A stretch of DNA of 64,000 nt from contig BSYQ01000013.1 in NCBI GenBank assembly GCA_030272585.1, forward strand, positions 620,001 to 684,000. Direction: 5' to 3'. Position 1 is the first letter of the stretch; each line of letters opens with the position of its first letter. Below, in pieces: positions 1-11,511 of the stretch. The translations under genes and the position numbers were made by a program. The notes under the pieces were generated by a model, which saw nothing but the letters and a program-made list of their open reading frames with translations, made no database searches and was not told the origin of the DNA. The stretch is from Bryopsis sp. KO-2023. Lineage: Eukaryota > Chlorophyta > Ulvophyceae > Bryopsidales > Bryopsidaceae.

Positions 1-159
1 ATTAAAAAAATATATATATGCCAGTTTCAGAAATCAACCTAATAGGTCGCTGCGGTTGATTTCCCCATTTTTTGTTTTCAAAACTTCTTTTTGTACTTTT
101 TTTGGATTGCTCTGTCCAACATCGACTGTGAAAACATTTTTCTTGTGGATTTGATCTAG

Positions 160-731
160 ATGCTCCAGAAAGCCAACAAAGAAAGACTACAAGTGCTGTT
201 CGACGAAATCAAGAACAAAAAAGATGACCAGCGATACACAGCCGCTCTGGAGTGAGTTTCTTCTTTAATCTCTTTTTTTCTGTACTTGCTTTACAAGTAT
301 TCCATATATCCATCTATGGATGAACAGATATGCTCATCTCCTTTTTTATTGCTTTAGTTATGAGCCTTTTGCAAATAATGAACATACCCCTGTTCATGAA
401 AATTTACACCCCCCCCCCTCCCCCCCGAAAAAACCAAAAAAAACTAAAAAAACTCATAACCCAGTTTCTCCTGCTGCTCCAACATATTCTTAATATTTTT
501 TTGTCTCTGCTAATGTATCCAAAACTCATGTCTGCAAACCCCATGTAATCCATCTACTCGGCAATCAGGTGGAGTGTGTTATGCTCGACAAAACGCGACA
601 AACAGAAAATTCAGTCTGCCTGTTCCAAATTTGTGGATATTTTCCCTGCAGCGGAGTTTCACTTGGAACCCACACAGCTGGGACAAGCAAGGATGCGGTC
701 GCCATCAAGAAAACAGATTGAGCTGCGGTGA
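160..731 (+). CDS. 3' end of an unrecognised gene (last two exons)
   Basis: Two exons at 160-251 and 569-731 form the 3' end of a gene that begins left of the window. The first has an acceptor AG at 158-159 and a GTGAGT donor at 252. The second follows an AG at 567-568 and ends in TGA at 729-731. The phases match: two bases are left over and one completes the codon, giving about 84 codons. The peptide is hydrophilic, starting LQKANKERLQVLFDEIKNKK and ending RMRSPSRKQIELR, with a helical, possibly coiled-coil first part. No domain is recognised, so no function is given. Shifting the second exon to either other frame breaks the splice phase, which supports this model. Confidence 0.6.
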
Positions 732-1742
732 ATTTTTTACTTTCCTTTTTTGACTGGAAGGAAATCATGTCTGTCTGTTTTCGAGACCAGATGAAAACAT
801 TGCATCTGGTTCTGAAAAAGGGTTATATTTCTGAGGGTTTTCTCTTTTTTTTTTCATTTTGGTTCATAGATGGAAAATGCAGGGATTTGATGCGGTGATG
901 GGTAGATGGTGGCGGTTTGCATCGAAGCGTTCTATTTTATGGATGGTATTTAATTTAGTTCTGTGAGTGCCACTGCAACCACCAGTGCAATGATCCAATT
1001 TTTTCCTGCAAGTGGTTGAAAATATCACTTCATGCTGCTCTCAACCAACCAAATGATTTGAGCGAAAGGTTGGGTTTTGTCGATTGTTTAAACAATCGAC
1101 CAAACAAGTGCCGCAGTTTTGAAACCGTTGCAGTGGATACGAATCTGACGTGAGGAAAAAAGAGTATTTAGACCTTTTATGCATTATTTTGTGTTGATCC
1201 AGGGTGAAGGGCTTCACTCTTCTTGAATATAATTCAAGAGACTTTTTTGTGGCTAGCCCAACAAAATCGAATTTAAAAAAATAAAAATCCAAGCTAGGAT
1301 AACTCAATGCCACCGCCCCCTGCAATTCAGCATACTATCTAAAGTGATCTCCAATGTGGAGAAGATCAACGCTCTGAAATCCCGCTTTGTTCAGTTCCTG
1401 TATTTTTTTCTTCTGAAAATAGAGCAATCCGAACCCTTAAAACAGCCCGACACGAAATCAACCACCCGCCCCGAAACAAAAACAAAAAATCTTCTCACTT
1501 CTTTTCCTTTGTTCAAAATTCAATCAGCCCATCGAAAGAACATGACATCAAAATGAGGGAAAGACCCCCCCCCCCCCCCCCCCAAAAAAAAAAAAAAAGC
1601 ACACACAGACACACAAAGACCCAAAATTCAACTGGCCTTGCTCAACAAAATTTTCTGTGCCGAACAAAACCTCACAAAACTCTGGCTGTAGACAAGACAA
1701 AACCTTGTGCAGTGATGAACTCGGGCAATGTCGGCAAAACTA
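732..1742. other. convergent intergenic region
   Basis: This stretch lies between the stop of the plus-strand gene at 731 and the stop of the minus-strand Nudix gene at 1743, so it should hold two 3' UTRs. It contains a C16 run followed by an A15 run near 1567-1598. I see no convincing exon in it. Confidence 0.5.
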
Positions 1743-4570
1743 TCATTGCTGGGATTTCGTGCTTGTGTGGAATTCGAAGTGATGTGCCAGTTTGTGATTT
1801 CTCATGTCGTTGGGGTGGGTCCCTGGAACTTTGACGACTTCGGCATGGTGTATCCGAAAGCTGCCGGACCTCAGATCTTCCAAATATTTTTTCAGCGTTA
1901 TGGTAACCGTCGAAAAAGCAACCTACCACACCACATTCTTTCTCGAAAAAACAGAAAAAAAAACCCAGAAAAAACAGAAAAAGAAGAACCAGAAAACCAG
2001 GAAAAACAGAAAAAAAAACAACAGAAAAACCAGAAGAAGAAATTGCTTGTTTGTACCATGCCTTCAAAAAGAAAATCACACTTTCTCGTACCACAGAAGA
2101 ATCTGCTCGGTTTTGCAACGGTTATGATAAGACAAGAAGCCTTTTTTTTCTGTGGAAAAAGAAAATCGAAAAAAGAAAAAGAAAAACAGCCTACCGTCTC
2201 GAAGGGGATTTCATTGGGAGCGAAGAAGCGAGTTTCGAGGGTCTCCGGCCCGGGCGAAAATTCGTAAGGGGGGTTCAAAACTGCCCTGAACATGATGTGG
2301 GTTTGGCTGATGACTGGAACGTCGAGGTAAGCATACGGTGAAATGATTTTCACGGCGGCGTTCGCCTCTTCCAGAGTTTCTCGGAGGGCTCCATCTTAGT
2401 TACATGAATGAAGGAAAAATATCCTCAAGTGAAACCATGAAAAGAAGTCATTGATGTCGGGGTTTTCTGTGTATCGCAATCTAGGAGGAAAAAAAAGAAA
2501 AGAAACAGAATCAAGGTGGAATTCAGGGCAAAAATCACCATCGTTGAAAGTTTGATTTTCTTTCTTGTTCTCATTTTGGAAGGACCTAGTGTGGAGGTAA
2601 AAATGAAGTGTTGCTTTTTTTTTTAAATGTTATCTTAAAAAGAAAGAGCCCACATTCCCCCCCCCCCCAAAAAAAAAAAAAATGAAAAAAAAATGAAAAT
2701 TAATTAGGCATATGTATCAAAGGTCCCTTCATTCTTAGCGGTGTTTCCTTTTTTTCTGAAAGCAAAAGATATTGAGGAAAAGCAGAATTGGACTCCCTTG
2801 TGTTGAAAAGAATCAACAGACCCAGTCATTGGTTTTCTCAACACGCTGTCAACACGCTTTCTTTTTTTTTTAGTAACTTATTTGGAAATCTGTTATTTTT
2901 TTGGCAAAAATCACCTCGAGTGGATTCATTCATTTCGAGATATCCTGCAGGCAACGTCCATAAGCCTTTGCAAGGTTCGATTCCTCTTCTGCACATCAAA
3001 ATTTTTTCCTCGTGCTCCACGATGCACCCGACAACCTCCACAAAAATAATTAAACAAATAAAAATAACAGCAGTAAAAAATAAAACCAAAGTTATATTTT
3101 TGCGAGGAGCATTGAGGGATATTCTTTTTTTTTCAGAACCATATTGGAGTTTAGTATCTATCAGTGTCCAATAATGCGAAAAGAAGTCCCTATCTCAATT
3201 CCAAAAAATTCAAAAACATGAAATATATACATAATATTCGAATAAATAGTTAAATGATATAAAATAAAAGCTGCAAATATGACACGCAGGGCCATGGCCC
3301 CAGTCATTTATGATAAATCATCATCAATACAATAAGTGTTTTGACTGCGTTTCTGCAGCAGACATATCCTACCATTTTGGGGTTGAAATAATCAACGTAA
3401 TTACACTTAGAGCAAGTGTCTCGTTCTTTGTCATCTCCTTCCGGAATCATGACAATCATGTTTGCCCCACATTTTCGGCAAAATGCTGACTTCGGGGGCC
3501 GCACATCGAAAGCCTGCCACACACCGGACAAACATGATTCAAAGGATTGATATTTTGAAAAAACATCCCCACATCCAGCAATACAATCATACCTTTCTGT
3601 TTAAGCTTTTCTTTACTTTTTTAAATGCATTGCATGGGGGCTGCAAACCCCATGCAGAGTGATATGGTTTTCTGGGTTAGGAACCCGAAGGAGTCAAAAA
3701 AAAAAACAAAAAAAAACGGAGTCGGAAAAAAAACTCGAAATATGTTCCACTGATTTCTGAAAACGTCACGATGGAAATCGTGGTGTATAATTCCTCCATC
3801 ACGCTTTCTCGTGATCAATTATTTTTTCTTTTAAAAACACAGGCATCCTTTGTTTTAAATATCAAATTCTTCATATCAGAAAATAAAAAGCTAAATACTG
3901 GCAAAACAGTTCAATTCTCATTTCCTTTTTTTTTCTCCACCTTGGTCGACTCCTGATCCCCATTGTTGGCGCTAGCCATTCCTTTAGTCAGACACCTTTT
4001 TTTTCTTTCCAACTTTTGAAATGTTCGAGAGTTTTGTCGAGGAAACGCGCTTCGCGCTCCGTGTTGAAACGCTCCAGATACTCCCCTCCAAAACCGATGC
4101 GACAAAGGCTGCCACAACAACGTTCAAAAAAAAAAAATAAATATGAAAACGCCAGTTATTCCCTTGGGGAAAAAAGAGTCTCACTCTCAACCGTTTATTT
4201 TTTTTCCTCCCCCCTTTGAATTGGAAAAAGTCAGAAGCGACTCACCAAAACTTGCGACATCGGCTGCAGGTGTCGCGACAACGACCAGGGGACAGCTTCT
4301 CGCGACAATGATATGTCGCAAAGAGGATGATAAGGTTTTGCGCTCAGAGAGAATCTAGTGCACTTCGTTTTGGGATTTGCCTCGACAGCTGACCTGATGC
4401 AAGTGGACGATTCCAGCTTTTCGTTTTTCGAAAAGCCCTCTGTTTTTCGTTTGGGTTGGGAGGAGACTCATAAAGAGAGAAAAGAAACCCCCTTTGTGTC
4501 TGAATTTGATGGAAATATTTCTGGTTTCGGATTTTGGGGTTTTGGGGTGGGTTCCCACATCATGCATCAT
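1743..4570 (-). CDS. NUDX23-like plastid Nudix hydrolase (8 exons)
   Basis: A Nudix hydrolase resembling plant NUDX23 (FAD/ADP-ribose pyrophosphatase type). Exons are 4394-4570, 4246-4354, 3996-4108, 3373-3513, 2915-3035, 2188-2394, 2057-2102 and 1743-1860. All phases close, giving 343 residues from the first ATG or 310 from the ATG at 4471. Residues up to about 133 are Ser/Ala/Arg/Lys-rich and transit-peptide-like. A zinc ribbon follows (FCRKCG, DTCSKC; Cys 145, 148, 167, 170). Then comes [20 protein letters not shown] and the Nudix box at 211-233 (GYLEMNE, RETLEE). The C-terminal exons match the family in [13 protein letters not shown] and FETVGYSS. The Gly that normally follows EEx in the Nudix box is Asn here (EEANA). 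The donor of exon 6 is a weak GTTTTT; a GC donor 2 bases upstream also fits. Plastid location is inferred. Confidence 0.85.
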
Positions 4571-5237
4571 TCATATGTCCCCCCTTCTTGGGGCAAACTC
4601 CACAATTTTAGGAAAAATTCAAAACCTGACTGACCGAGTTAACTGATCCAAGTGTGCAGCGTTTTAAACCATGAGAAGTTATCCACAAATGCTCCATCCA
4701 AGAATTGGATGAAGAAAGGCAAAGAAGAAATTGTGGAGGGATGCATAGACCATCGAAAAAGAAAAACACCTTTGGGAAGCCGAGACATGCAACTGGAAAA
4801 GGAAAAAAAAAAGGTCAATTTTTAGAGAAAACACATGATTTGCAATGAGGTTCATCCCCTTTTTTTTCCTCCTTTTTCCCCCCAGATGGCAGCACAAACA
4901 GACCGATGCAATCAAGTCTACATAAGTATGCACCCACAATCAATCCCCTCGTAAAAAAGCGAAAACAAACAATCAAACAAAAATCCAACTCCGAATCAAG
5001 AATCAAGCAATACAAATGTGTCCATCTGGACCGAGTCTCAGGTGAGCTCGAAAAAGAATAAGCGAACAGCAAACCACCCAGCAATCCACCAAGAAAGCCA
5101 ACCGAACAGAAACGAACGAATGAGCATCATCCCTTGTTTCGTCTCTTCTGCTTAGTTGGGGGAAGAAAAAGGAAAAGAAGGGAAAAAAAAAAATACCACT
5201 CCGGCACTTTCTTTTCCTTAACCCTTCCATTTTTTTT

Positions 5238-7051
5238 CTAATCCAAGAAATATCCGGACAGAAACAGGAAAAAGAACACTATCAGTGCTCCATAAATGAG
5301 TCCTTGTTTTTGACCGGAAGTCATGGCGTTGGTGCCAAAACCGTAGCCCTGGTTGACTGCGAATCCGGGGATTTCTTGCGCAGAAGATCTGAATTTACTC
5401 TTGTTAGAGCCACACAGGGGGCAAGTGTAATCATCCGGGAGGTCCTGCGGCCATAATTCATACAGTAAAAAAAACTGAAAAAAAACACAACTAAAATAAC
5501 CTTCCTTCCGCTTCAAATAAAAAAAAGGGGTTCTTTCAACGTGATAAGGCGTGCTGTGCTCGGGTTCGATTTCCACAGGCCAAATCAGCGATTTTTTGAA
5601 GCTGGCGTGCGAGGGACGGTGTTTAAAAAAAGATGGAATGAATGGATGGATGCGATCTCACTTGAAAGGCGGTCCCCTTGGCAGCGGGGAAGTCTGGGTC
5701 GCCCCTCTCTGATTTGTACTCGTAGCTGCACTGGGAGCAAGTGGCATCCCCAGCTCCGATGACCATAAACTTTTCTTGGTCCCTCAACTTATCGGCCTCC
5801 AGCTTCTTACGCTGCTGTTCGGCGTCCAACTACAGCACAGGTTCGTTCGGAAAGAAAGGACCCGTTAATTAGATACATGCCAAAAAAAAAAATTCCTCGG
5901 GTTTTCGTCACATGCAACCCCCTGTTTTCCCTCTATTTAAAATTCGTAAATGTAATCATGAACAAAAGGGTTTTTTTTCATGCTTCACCCATGAGCAATA
6001 AAAAAGCAACCACTGGCCAGGGATAAAGCTTATTCTCTTTATCGAAGGGGGGGGGGGAGCATGCTGAATTGAAATGCAGGTCCTGGTAAACTCCGTTTAT
6101 TGATAGTAGAGTGGTGGGCCCATATCAGTCATTCACAGAGTGGGCAGGATACATGGGGCTTCAGCCTCAATGAAAGAAATTTGAGGAAATTTGAGTTTAT
6201 AAAAAAAAGCAACATGTAATTAGGAGGCATGTAACGTTTGATGCCTGTTTCCTGTGCAGATTGCTGCTAATTTTCCGCAGTAGGCAGGCCATATCCAGAT
6301 TCCAGCCCCATCGTAATCGACATTTTCTCTTCTATTTTTCCCTTCCCATGTCGAATCCAATGAAAATTTTACACTAATTTTAGATGCCCTTTCTTTTCTT
6401 CGAGTGTAGATACTCACCACGTTCTCCAGTTCCATTTCACCGGCCAATGCGGCCACAGGTTTAATCTTGGGGGTGGTTCCTGTGGATGGTTCGGTGGATG
6501 GTTCGGTGGATGATTCTTCCGCCTTCAATTGCCAGACCCTCCTCTGAGCTATCCCACCCTTCACCTGAATTTCGAGAAGAAAAAAAGAGCTTTCATTTTT
6601 CTTTCTTTCTTCCCTTTAATTCTTCATTTAATTTTAGCAAAAACTGGCTGGATGTGTGAGGGGCAATCCAAGTTGTTATCCTGGAGACGATCAGGCCTTG
6701 CTTAGGATTTTGCAACAAGATTTGCTCATTGTTTCTCAACATACAAGTGGCCACCAGAAGTGTTGCTCAGTTGCTACTTTTATTTTTTTGGACCACACGC
6801 TCAAAGCTCGTCTTCCGTACCTTGGTCGACTTGCTGGTCACCGAGGCGCTGCGTTGCAAGCATCGCGCCTGCTTTTCAAATTTTTCTAGCTCAGTTCACT
6901 ATTTGTTGCGTTTCCGCCAACCACACCCATTTTTTCCACGGATCCAACGGTAGCAAACAAAACACACAAGCAAGCGACAATGGCCTTCCAGACATACTTG
7001 TGGGCGTCCAACTGAAGCGCGCGTTGGGGTTGGGCAACCGAGGGCGAGCAT
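5238..7051 (-). CDS. RBD1: membrane-anchored plastid rubredoxin RBD1 (5 exons)
   Basis: A plastid rubredoxin of the RBD1 family, which is needed for photosystem II assembly in oxygenic phototrophs. Exons are 6998-7051, 6821-6868, 6418-6564, 5662-5829 and 5238-5444, all in phase 0 with GT-AG introns; the first donor is GTATGT. The product has 207 residues. Residues 1-50 are rich in Arg/Ser/Thr with no hydrophobic core, so they look like a transit peptide without a signal peptide. A Glu/Lys coiled stretch precedes the iron site TCSQCSYEY (Cys 114, 117) and DDYTCPLCGSNKSKF (Cys 147, 150). The conserved GFAVNQGYGFGTN block follows, and one C-terminal membrane helix (187-207) ends SGYFLD, as in thylakoid RBD1. 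The gene is head-to-head with B9D2. The start was chosen because the ATG lies 18 codons before a strong donor. Confidence 0.93.
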
Positions 7052-7288
7052 CGTTGAGCAACTAAACGAAGTCCTGGGGGGGGAATGGAGGAGGTGGAAA
7101 AGCGGTTGGCCTGATAAAGCGAACGTCAGAGAACGTATGGAGCTTGCCTTTTTGGTTGGATTTGCGGTTTTGATGCACACGTCAGCAGGGAATTTTGGCT
7201 ACGATTCGTATCCGCGAACAAAATCGCGTCGCAGGAAGGATTCCTTCTGGAAAAACCGTCGAGGCTGGTTTCTCTGCGGCGGGAAATC
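7052..7288. promoter_or_regulatory. divergent promoter RBD1/B9D2 with overlapping uORF
   Basis: Only 237 bp separate the RBD1 start codon (minus) from the B9D2 start codon (plus), so the two genes probably share a bidirectional promoter. A plus-strand ATG at 7137 opens a 56-codon frame ending at 7307, past the B9D2 ATG at 7289 and in another frame. It is a possible translational brake if the transcript starts upstream of it. Confidence 0.5.
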
Positions 7289-9069
7289 ATGGCGGAATTC
7301 CATGTGATCGGGGAAATCGTGGGTGCGACTGGGTTCAAAGACAAGAACATCTTTTGCAAGGTATTGTGGAACGGGAGCATCATTCAACAAGTGAAACAAG
7401 ACGTCAATTTCGCTGGCAAGAGTCGTCATTCAGAAACGTTTTCCAATTTGTGGCTGGAAACGTAAGACGATGTGCTATATTACGTGATAGGAAGCTTGCA
7501 CTGTTGTAATCAAAAGTCATGTTTTTTTGCCTTTCAATAAAAAGTTTCTTTATGATTTTGTTGTTTTTTTCTCTTTTTTTTTTGGGGGGGGGGGGGAGTG
7601 CAGTGGGGTGTTTCGGTTGGACCTCACTGGGAGCTTCTGGAGGGTTGTGACAGCGGTCAGACTCAGGTCGATTATCCGGAGGATGGAGAGATGGCTGTTT
7701 GGTCACATCCTTTGGACTTGCACTTTCTGGTGAAAGGTCTGGTGGGCTGGCCAAAACTGCATTTTCAAGTGTGGAGCAAAGACATGCATGGGCAGATCGA
7801 CGTGTGTAAGTTCCCCCCCCTCAAACACCAACACCAACACCCCTTTTTCCATAACACTGTCCAGAATTCAGTGATTTTAACCCAACTCTCAGAAGTTCGA
7901 TCCAGATATCGCATTTTTTAAAGAGAGCGAGGGCGTGTCAGGAATATCCAATGGGTTTGCTGAGTGGGAAAGCTTTGTACATTACATACCAAATTATCTC
8001 TTTTTCTTAGTCATACTTTGGAGCCTTCACTGCAAACATTTGACAAAACTGTTGAGCTTTCAGGTGGATATGGCTTCTGTCACGTCCCAACAGCACCAGG
8101 AATTTTTGAATTGGACTGTCCCACATGGGTACCAGAGGTAACCAACCACTCAAATTTCATATCAACGACACTGGGACCATTCATTTTAAATCCCCCCCCC
8201 CCAAAAAAAAATAAAAAACAAAACAGATTTATCATTGGCAGAGCACTTTATTTCTGAAAAGGGAGCCAAATATCTGGGAATTCCTTTTCTTCTGATTTTT
8301 CCTGAATGATTTTACCTGATTTTTCCCGTAAAGGAACAGTTCCGAGAAAGATTGCAACACAAGCTGGAAACGCACAACTGATTTTTTTATCAATATTTTT
8401 TTTTTTGTTGCTGGCCCTATCCAGGGGTCAACGAGGGAAAACCTATTCACCTACTTTCTAGGCAGGGCTCCAAGATTGAAAATGGAAGAAGTCGTCCATT
8501 CGCCAGGAGATAGGTTCCGACTGCAGACAGCAGCAGGGGGTACCGTCATAGTGAAACTAGGTCGGTGGGTCAAAATCATGCTGACAATTTTGTGCTGGTC
8601 ATTTATTTAACACCCCATGTGTTTTCCCATTGCTCAACACATACCTTCATGTAACCAAACAAATCTAAGAATGATATTCTATGGTATTTTTCTCCCCCCC
8701 CCCCAAATGCGCCACAGTCACATGGAGGTAGTGGCTAATATTGTGCAAGTATTTCTGGCAAATTTGTCATGAAGGTCCTATTGAATCATATCACTCATTT
8801 GCATACCTCACTGGCTTTCATCCTCGATATCATATCTTCTAAAAAAAGAAACTTATCTAAATTTGCCATTTTCACCCCAACACACTCCTAACACAACATT
8901 ACCAAGACAGCATTTATTCCTGATGCCATCCTGTATCTTTCTGAATGGACTTCAATCAAAGGGTGAAAAAACTTCTTTCTACCATTTCTCAAGTGTGTGT
9001 TTCATTCCCCTTCTTGCTTCAGGTGTCGTCATGAAGGATTTTGATCAATATCATGTGAAATTTGGCTGA
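7289..9069 (+). CDS. B9D2: B9 domain-containing protein 2 (5 exons)
   Basis: B9D2 (stumpy), a component of the MKS/B9 module of the ciliary transition zone, where it helps gate proteins into cilia. Exons are 7289-7360, 7604-7805, 8064-8137, 8425-8560 and 9023-9069; all phases close to a 176-residue protein, the usual size (about 175). The whole length is a B9 (C2-like) domain. It starts MAEFHVIGEIVGATGF, then has SGQTQVDYP, WSHPLDLHF, GWPKLHFQVWSKD, GYGFCHVPTAPG, CPTW and TAAGGTVIVKLG, ending KDFDQYHVKFG. The acceptor of exon 2 sits directly after a T-run/G-run of more than 20 bp. The gene shows that the organism builds cilia at some life stage. Confidence 0.95.
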
Positions 9070-11511
9070 AAAACCCATGCCAACCCCCCCCCCCTCTTTC
9101 CTGTCCCCTCTCTCCCTGTTCTTAGTTAAATTTTCATGCACTCTGTACAACTCCTTTTCTCCTCAGCAGGTTCACAGCATGAACATTTTATTGTGCTGTC
9201 ATGTTGCTGTTTTGCAACCCTTCCCCCAAATTCGGCATTCAGTATCACAGCTCCACCCCCAAAGCAAATGATCCATTGTGGAGGAGAACAGAGGATGTTT
9301 GATTTTGCTTTCAAACCTCAACTACATTTTAAGTTAATGAAGGAATAGTGGGAACATGAATAAGGAAAGTCCATTTTTGTCCACCAACCCCTTTCACAGA
9401 AATGCAAAATTAAGTAGGCCATTGATGTCGTGAACTATCAACAAATACCATGTCGAAAGAAAAAGACAGGAAAGAAAAAGACAGGCAAGGAAACTAAACA
9501 AAAAGGGGGGGAATATGACTTCAAAAAGATATTCTCTTCTCTTTCTCTTCTGCAACTCATAGAAGTGCAGAATCTATGCAATTCTGCAATAGATCTGGAT
9601 GGATACACACACACATATATTAATATTCATATATGTATGCACAGAACAGCCAAGCACAGGGTACAGGTTATCTCTTGTGGTTTGTTTTCCTTCCCCTCAC
9701 AACTACAACATGTGATATTCCAGGTAAATACATCATTCAAAACCCGATTTTTTTTTTCACCCTTCAGTTTTTATCCTTCACAACACTCCTTTTTTTTCAC
9801 CCTTTCCCCCCCCCAATAAACCCTCCCCATATCAAAAAAGGGGGACCATAAAAAAACATACAAGATCTACCAGCACCCCAGGAATATTTCCCACACTCCC
9901 TCACCCTGTTCATCAAACTCCCTAACCCTCCAAAATAAACCCAAGATAGAAAAAGAACAAAAAAAAAACCAGTTCCCTCCGATAAGGGAGTGCGCATCTT
10001 CTTGGGAAAAGGGGGTAGGGTGAATGTGGGCCCAGGGAGTGGGAAGAAAAAAAAATAAAGGACATATATCGATGGGTATATATATATATTATAGAACAAA
10101 AACACCTTTTTTGACGATAATAGGCCTCCTATCCGGAGACAATGGTTTTGCAACAACAAAAAAAAACTCTTTAGAAAATCATCCAAAGAGGGTGGACCAA
10201 GATTCTTATCGACCGAAAAGCTTTCCTCCCCCAAACTTACACAAATCAGAGAAAAAAAATCACTTGCAAATTCTGATGAAAATGTTTCGAACGGACATTA
10301 CTTTTGCCATCTTCCGTGCATTCCACATTTTTCTTCGAATCTCACAATTTCTTTTTTTCTCCTCCATCTCCTTTCTTTTCGTTCACCACTCCACCCTCCC
10401 CCCCCCCCCCAAAAAAAAAAAAGATTCCACCCCCAAGTAGTTCACCCTTCCTCTTTTCGCAGGGTCATTTCTTTTTACCTTTGCATCGGGTCTTTCCTCC
10501 CTCACTCTTTTTTCCCCCAACATTTCTCCTCCCAGCCCAAAGAAAACAATGCATACAACCTCTGCAATTCTCAATTACAACACATGAATCCATTCTTTCT
10601 TTCTCTTTTTGCTTATATGACAAAGGTTAAAATAGCACAGCAAGTCTGCTCACTATTAACCAAATACCCCTTCCCCCCCCCCTTTTTTACTTCTCGGAAA
10701 AGACCCTGATCCATTCTTTGTTGATAAATCATGCCAGAAAATCCATCCTTCAGAAACCACCCAAACCACACATCCATACACCATCAAATATTTATCTGTG
10801 GGAGAATATGAACCTGTCCACGTATAATATGCAACAACGCACCCACCTGTGACTTCCATTGTTTTTTTTCCCCCTTTTTCCTTCCCTACCAAAGCCCGAC
10901 AAAATTAAAACAGAAAATAAAGGGAAAAAAAATATAAAAAAAACCTCTCACAGACGCTCGCTCTCTCACCAACATTCCGATCACAAAAGCTTTTTTTTTT
11001 GTTTTTTTTTTACGGTAAGAACTGAAATACCACGAGTAAAAGTAATCGTCTGGGTGAATTAAAAAAAAAACCAAAACAGACAACTCAGACCAAACTGACC
11101 ATCACTCGTATTCCCATCACACTTCCTCGAAACAACCCCCCCCCAGCCCACAATTCACACTTTTTTTTTTTCATTCTCCACCTCCGTCTTGAAAAAAACA
11201 CATCCACAAAACACACTTCCAAATTTTCGGTAATCGTTGATGTGGGCTCTTTCCTTCCTCTTATCCACCATCCTCCCATTTGCAACCCTTTCCCCCCCCC
11301 TCATCCCCCCTTCTGGAAAGCTGTTCCTAATCATGACCTGCTCGAAGGACTTTCCATTCAAGCACGGTTCTGTGTACTTTTTCCCTGAAACCCCCCATCA
11401 CCCCAAAAAACGATCTCTCGATGCATTGATTACACTTCTCTCACTCTTCTCTCACACATACACACCCTCCCATCACACTTCTCACCCTTTCATCCTGCTT
11501 TCGACCCCCCT
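9070..11511. other. pyrimidine-rich convergent intergenic region
   Basis: This is the 2.4-kb stretch between the B9D2 stop and the F-box/LRR stop. The plus strand is strongly C/T-biased and has C-runs at about 9086, 9810 and 10399. A (CA)n/(TA)n patch lies near 9607-9640. Open frames here look like low-complexity chance frames, and no exon with good splice sites was found. Confidence 0.5.

Noticed and set aside
565..768. 67-codon minus frame
   Set aside because: The plus-strand exon 569-731 joins the preceding exon in phase, so this is its shadow.
4660..5061. Plus-strand exon pair (Lys-rich frames with acceptors at 4659 and 4885)
   Set aside because: The two exons do not join in phase, no start exon was found, and the stretch is upstream of the Nudix gene on the other strand.
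9597..9640. CRISPR-like or structured array
   Set aside because: It is a simple CA/TA microsatellite without spacers. CRISPR arrays are not expected in a eukaryotic nuclear window, and none was seen.
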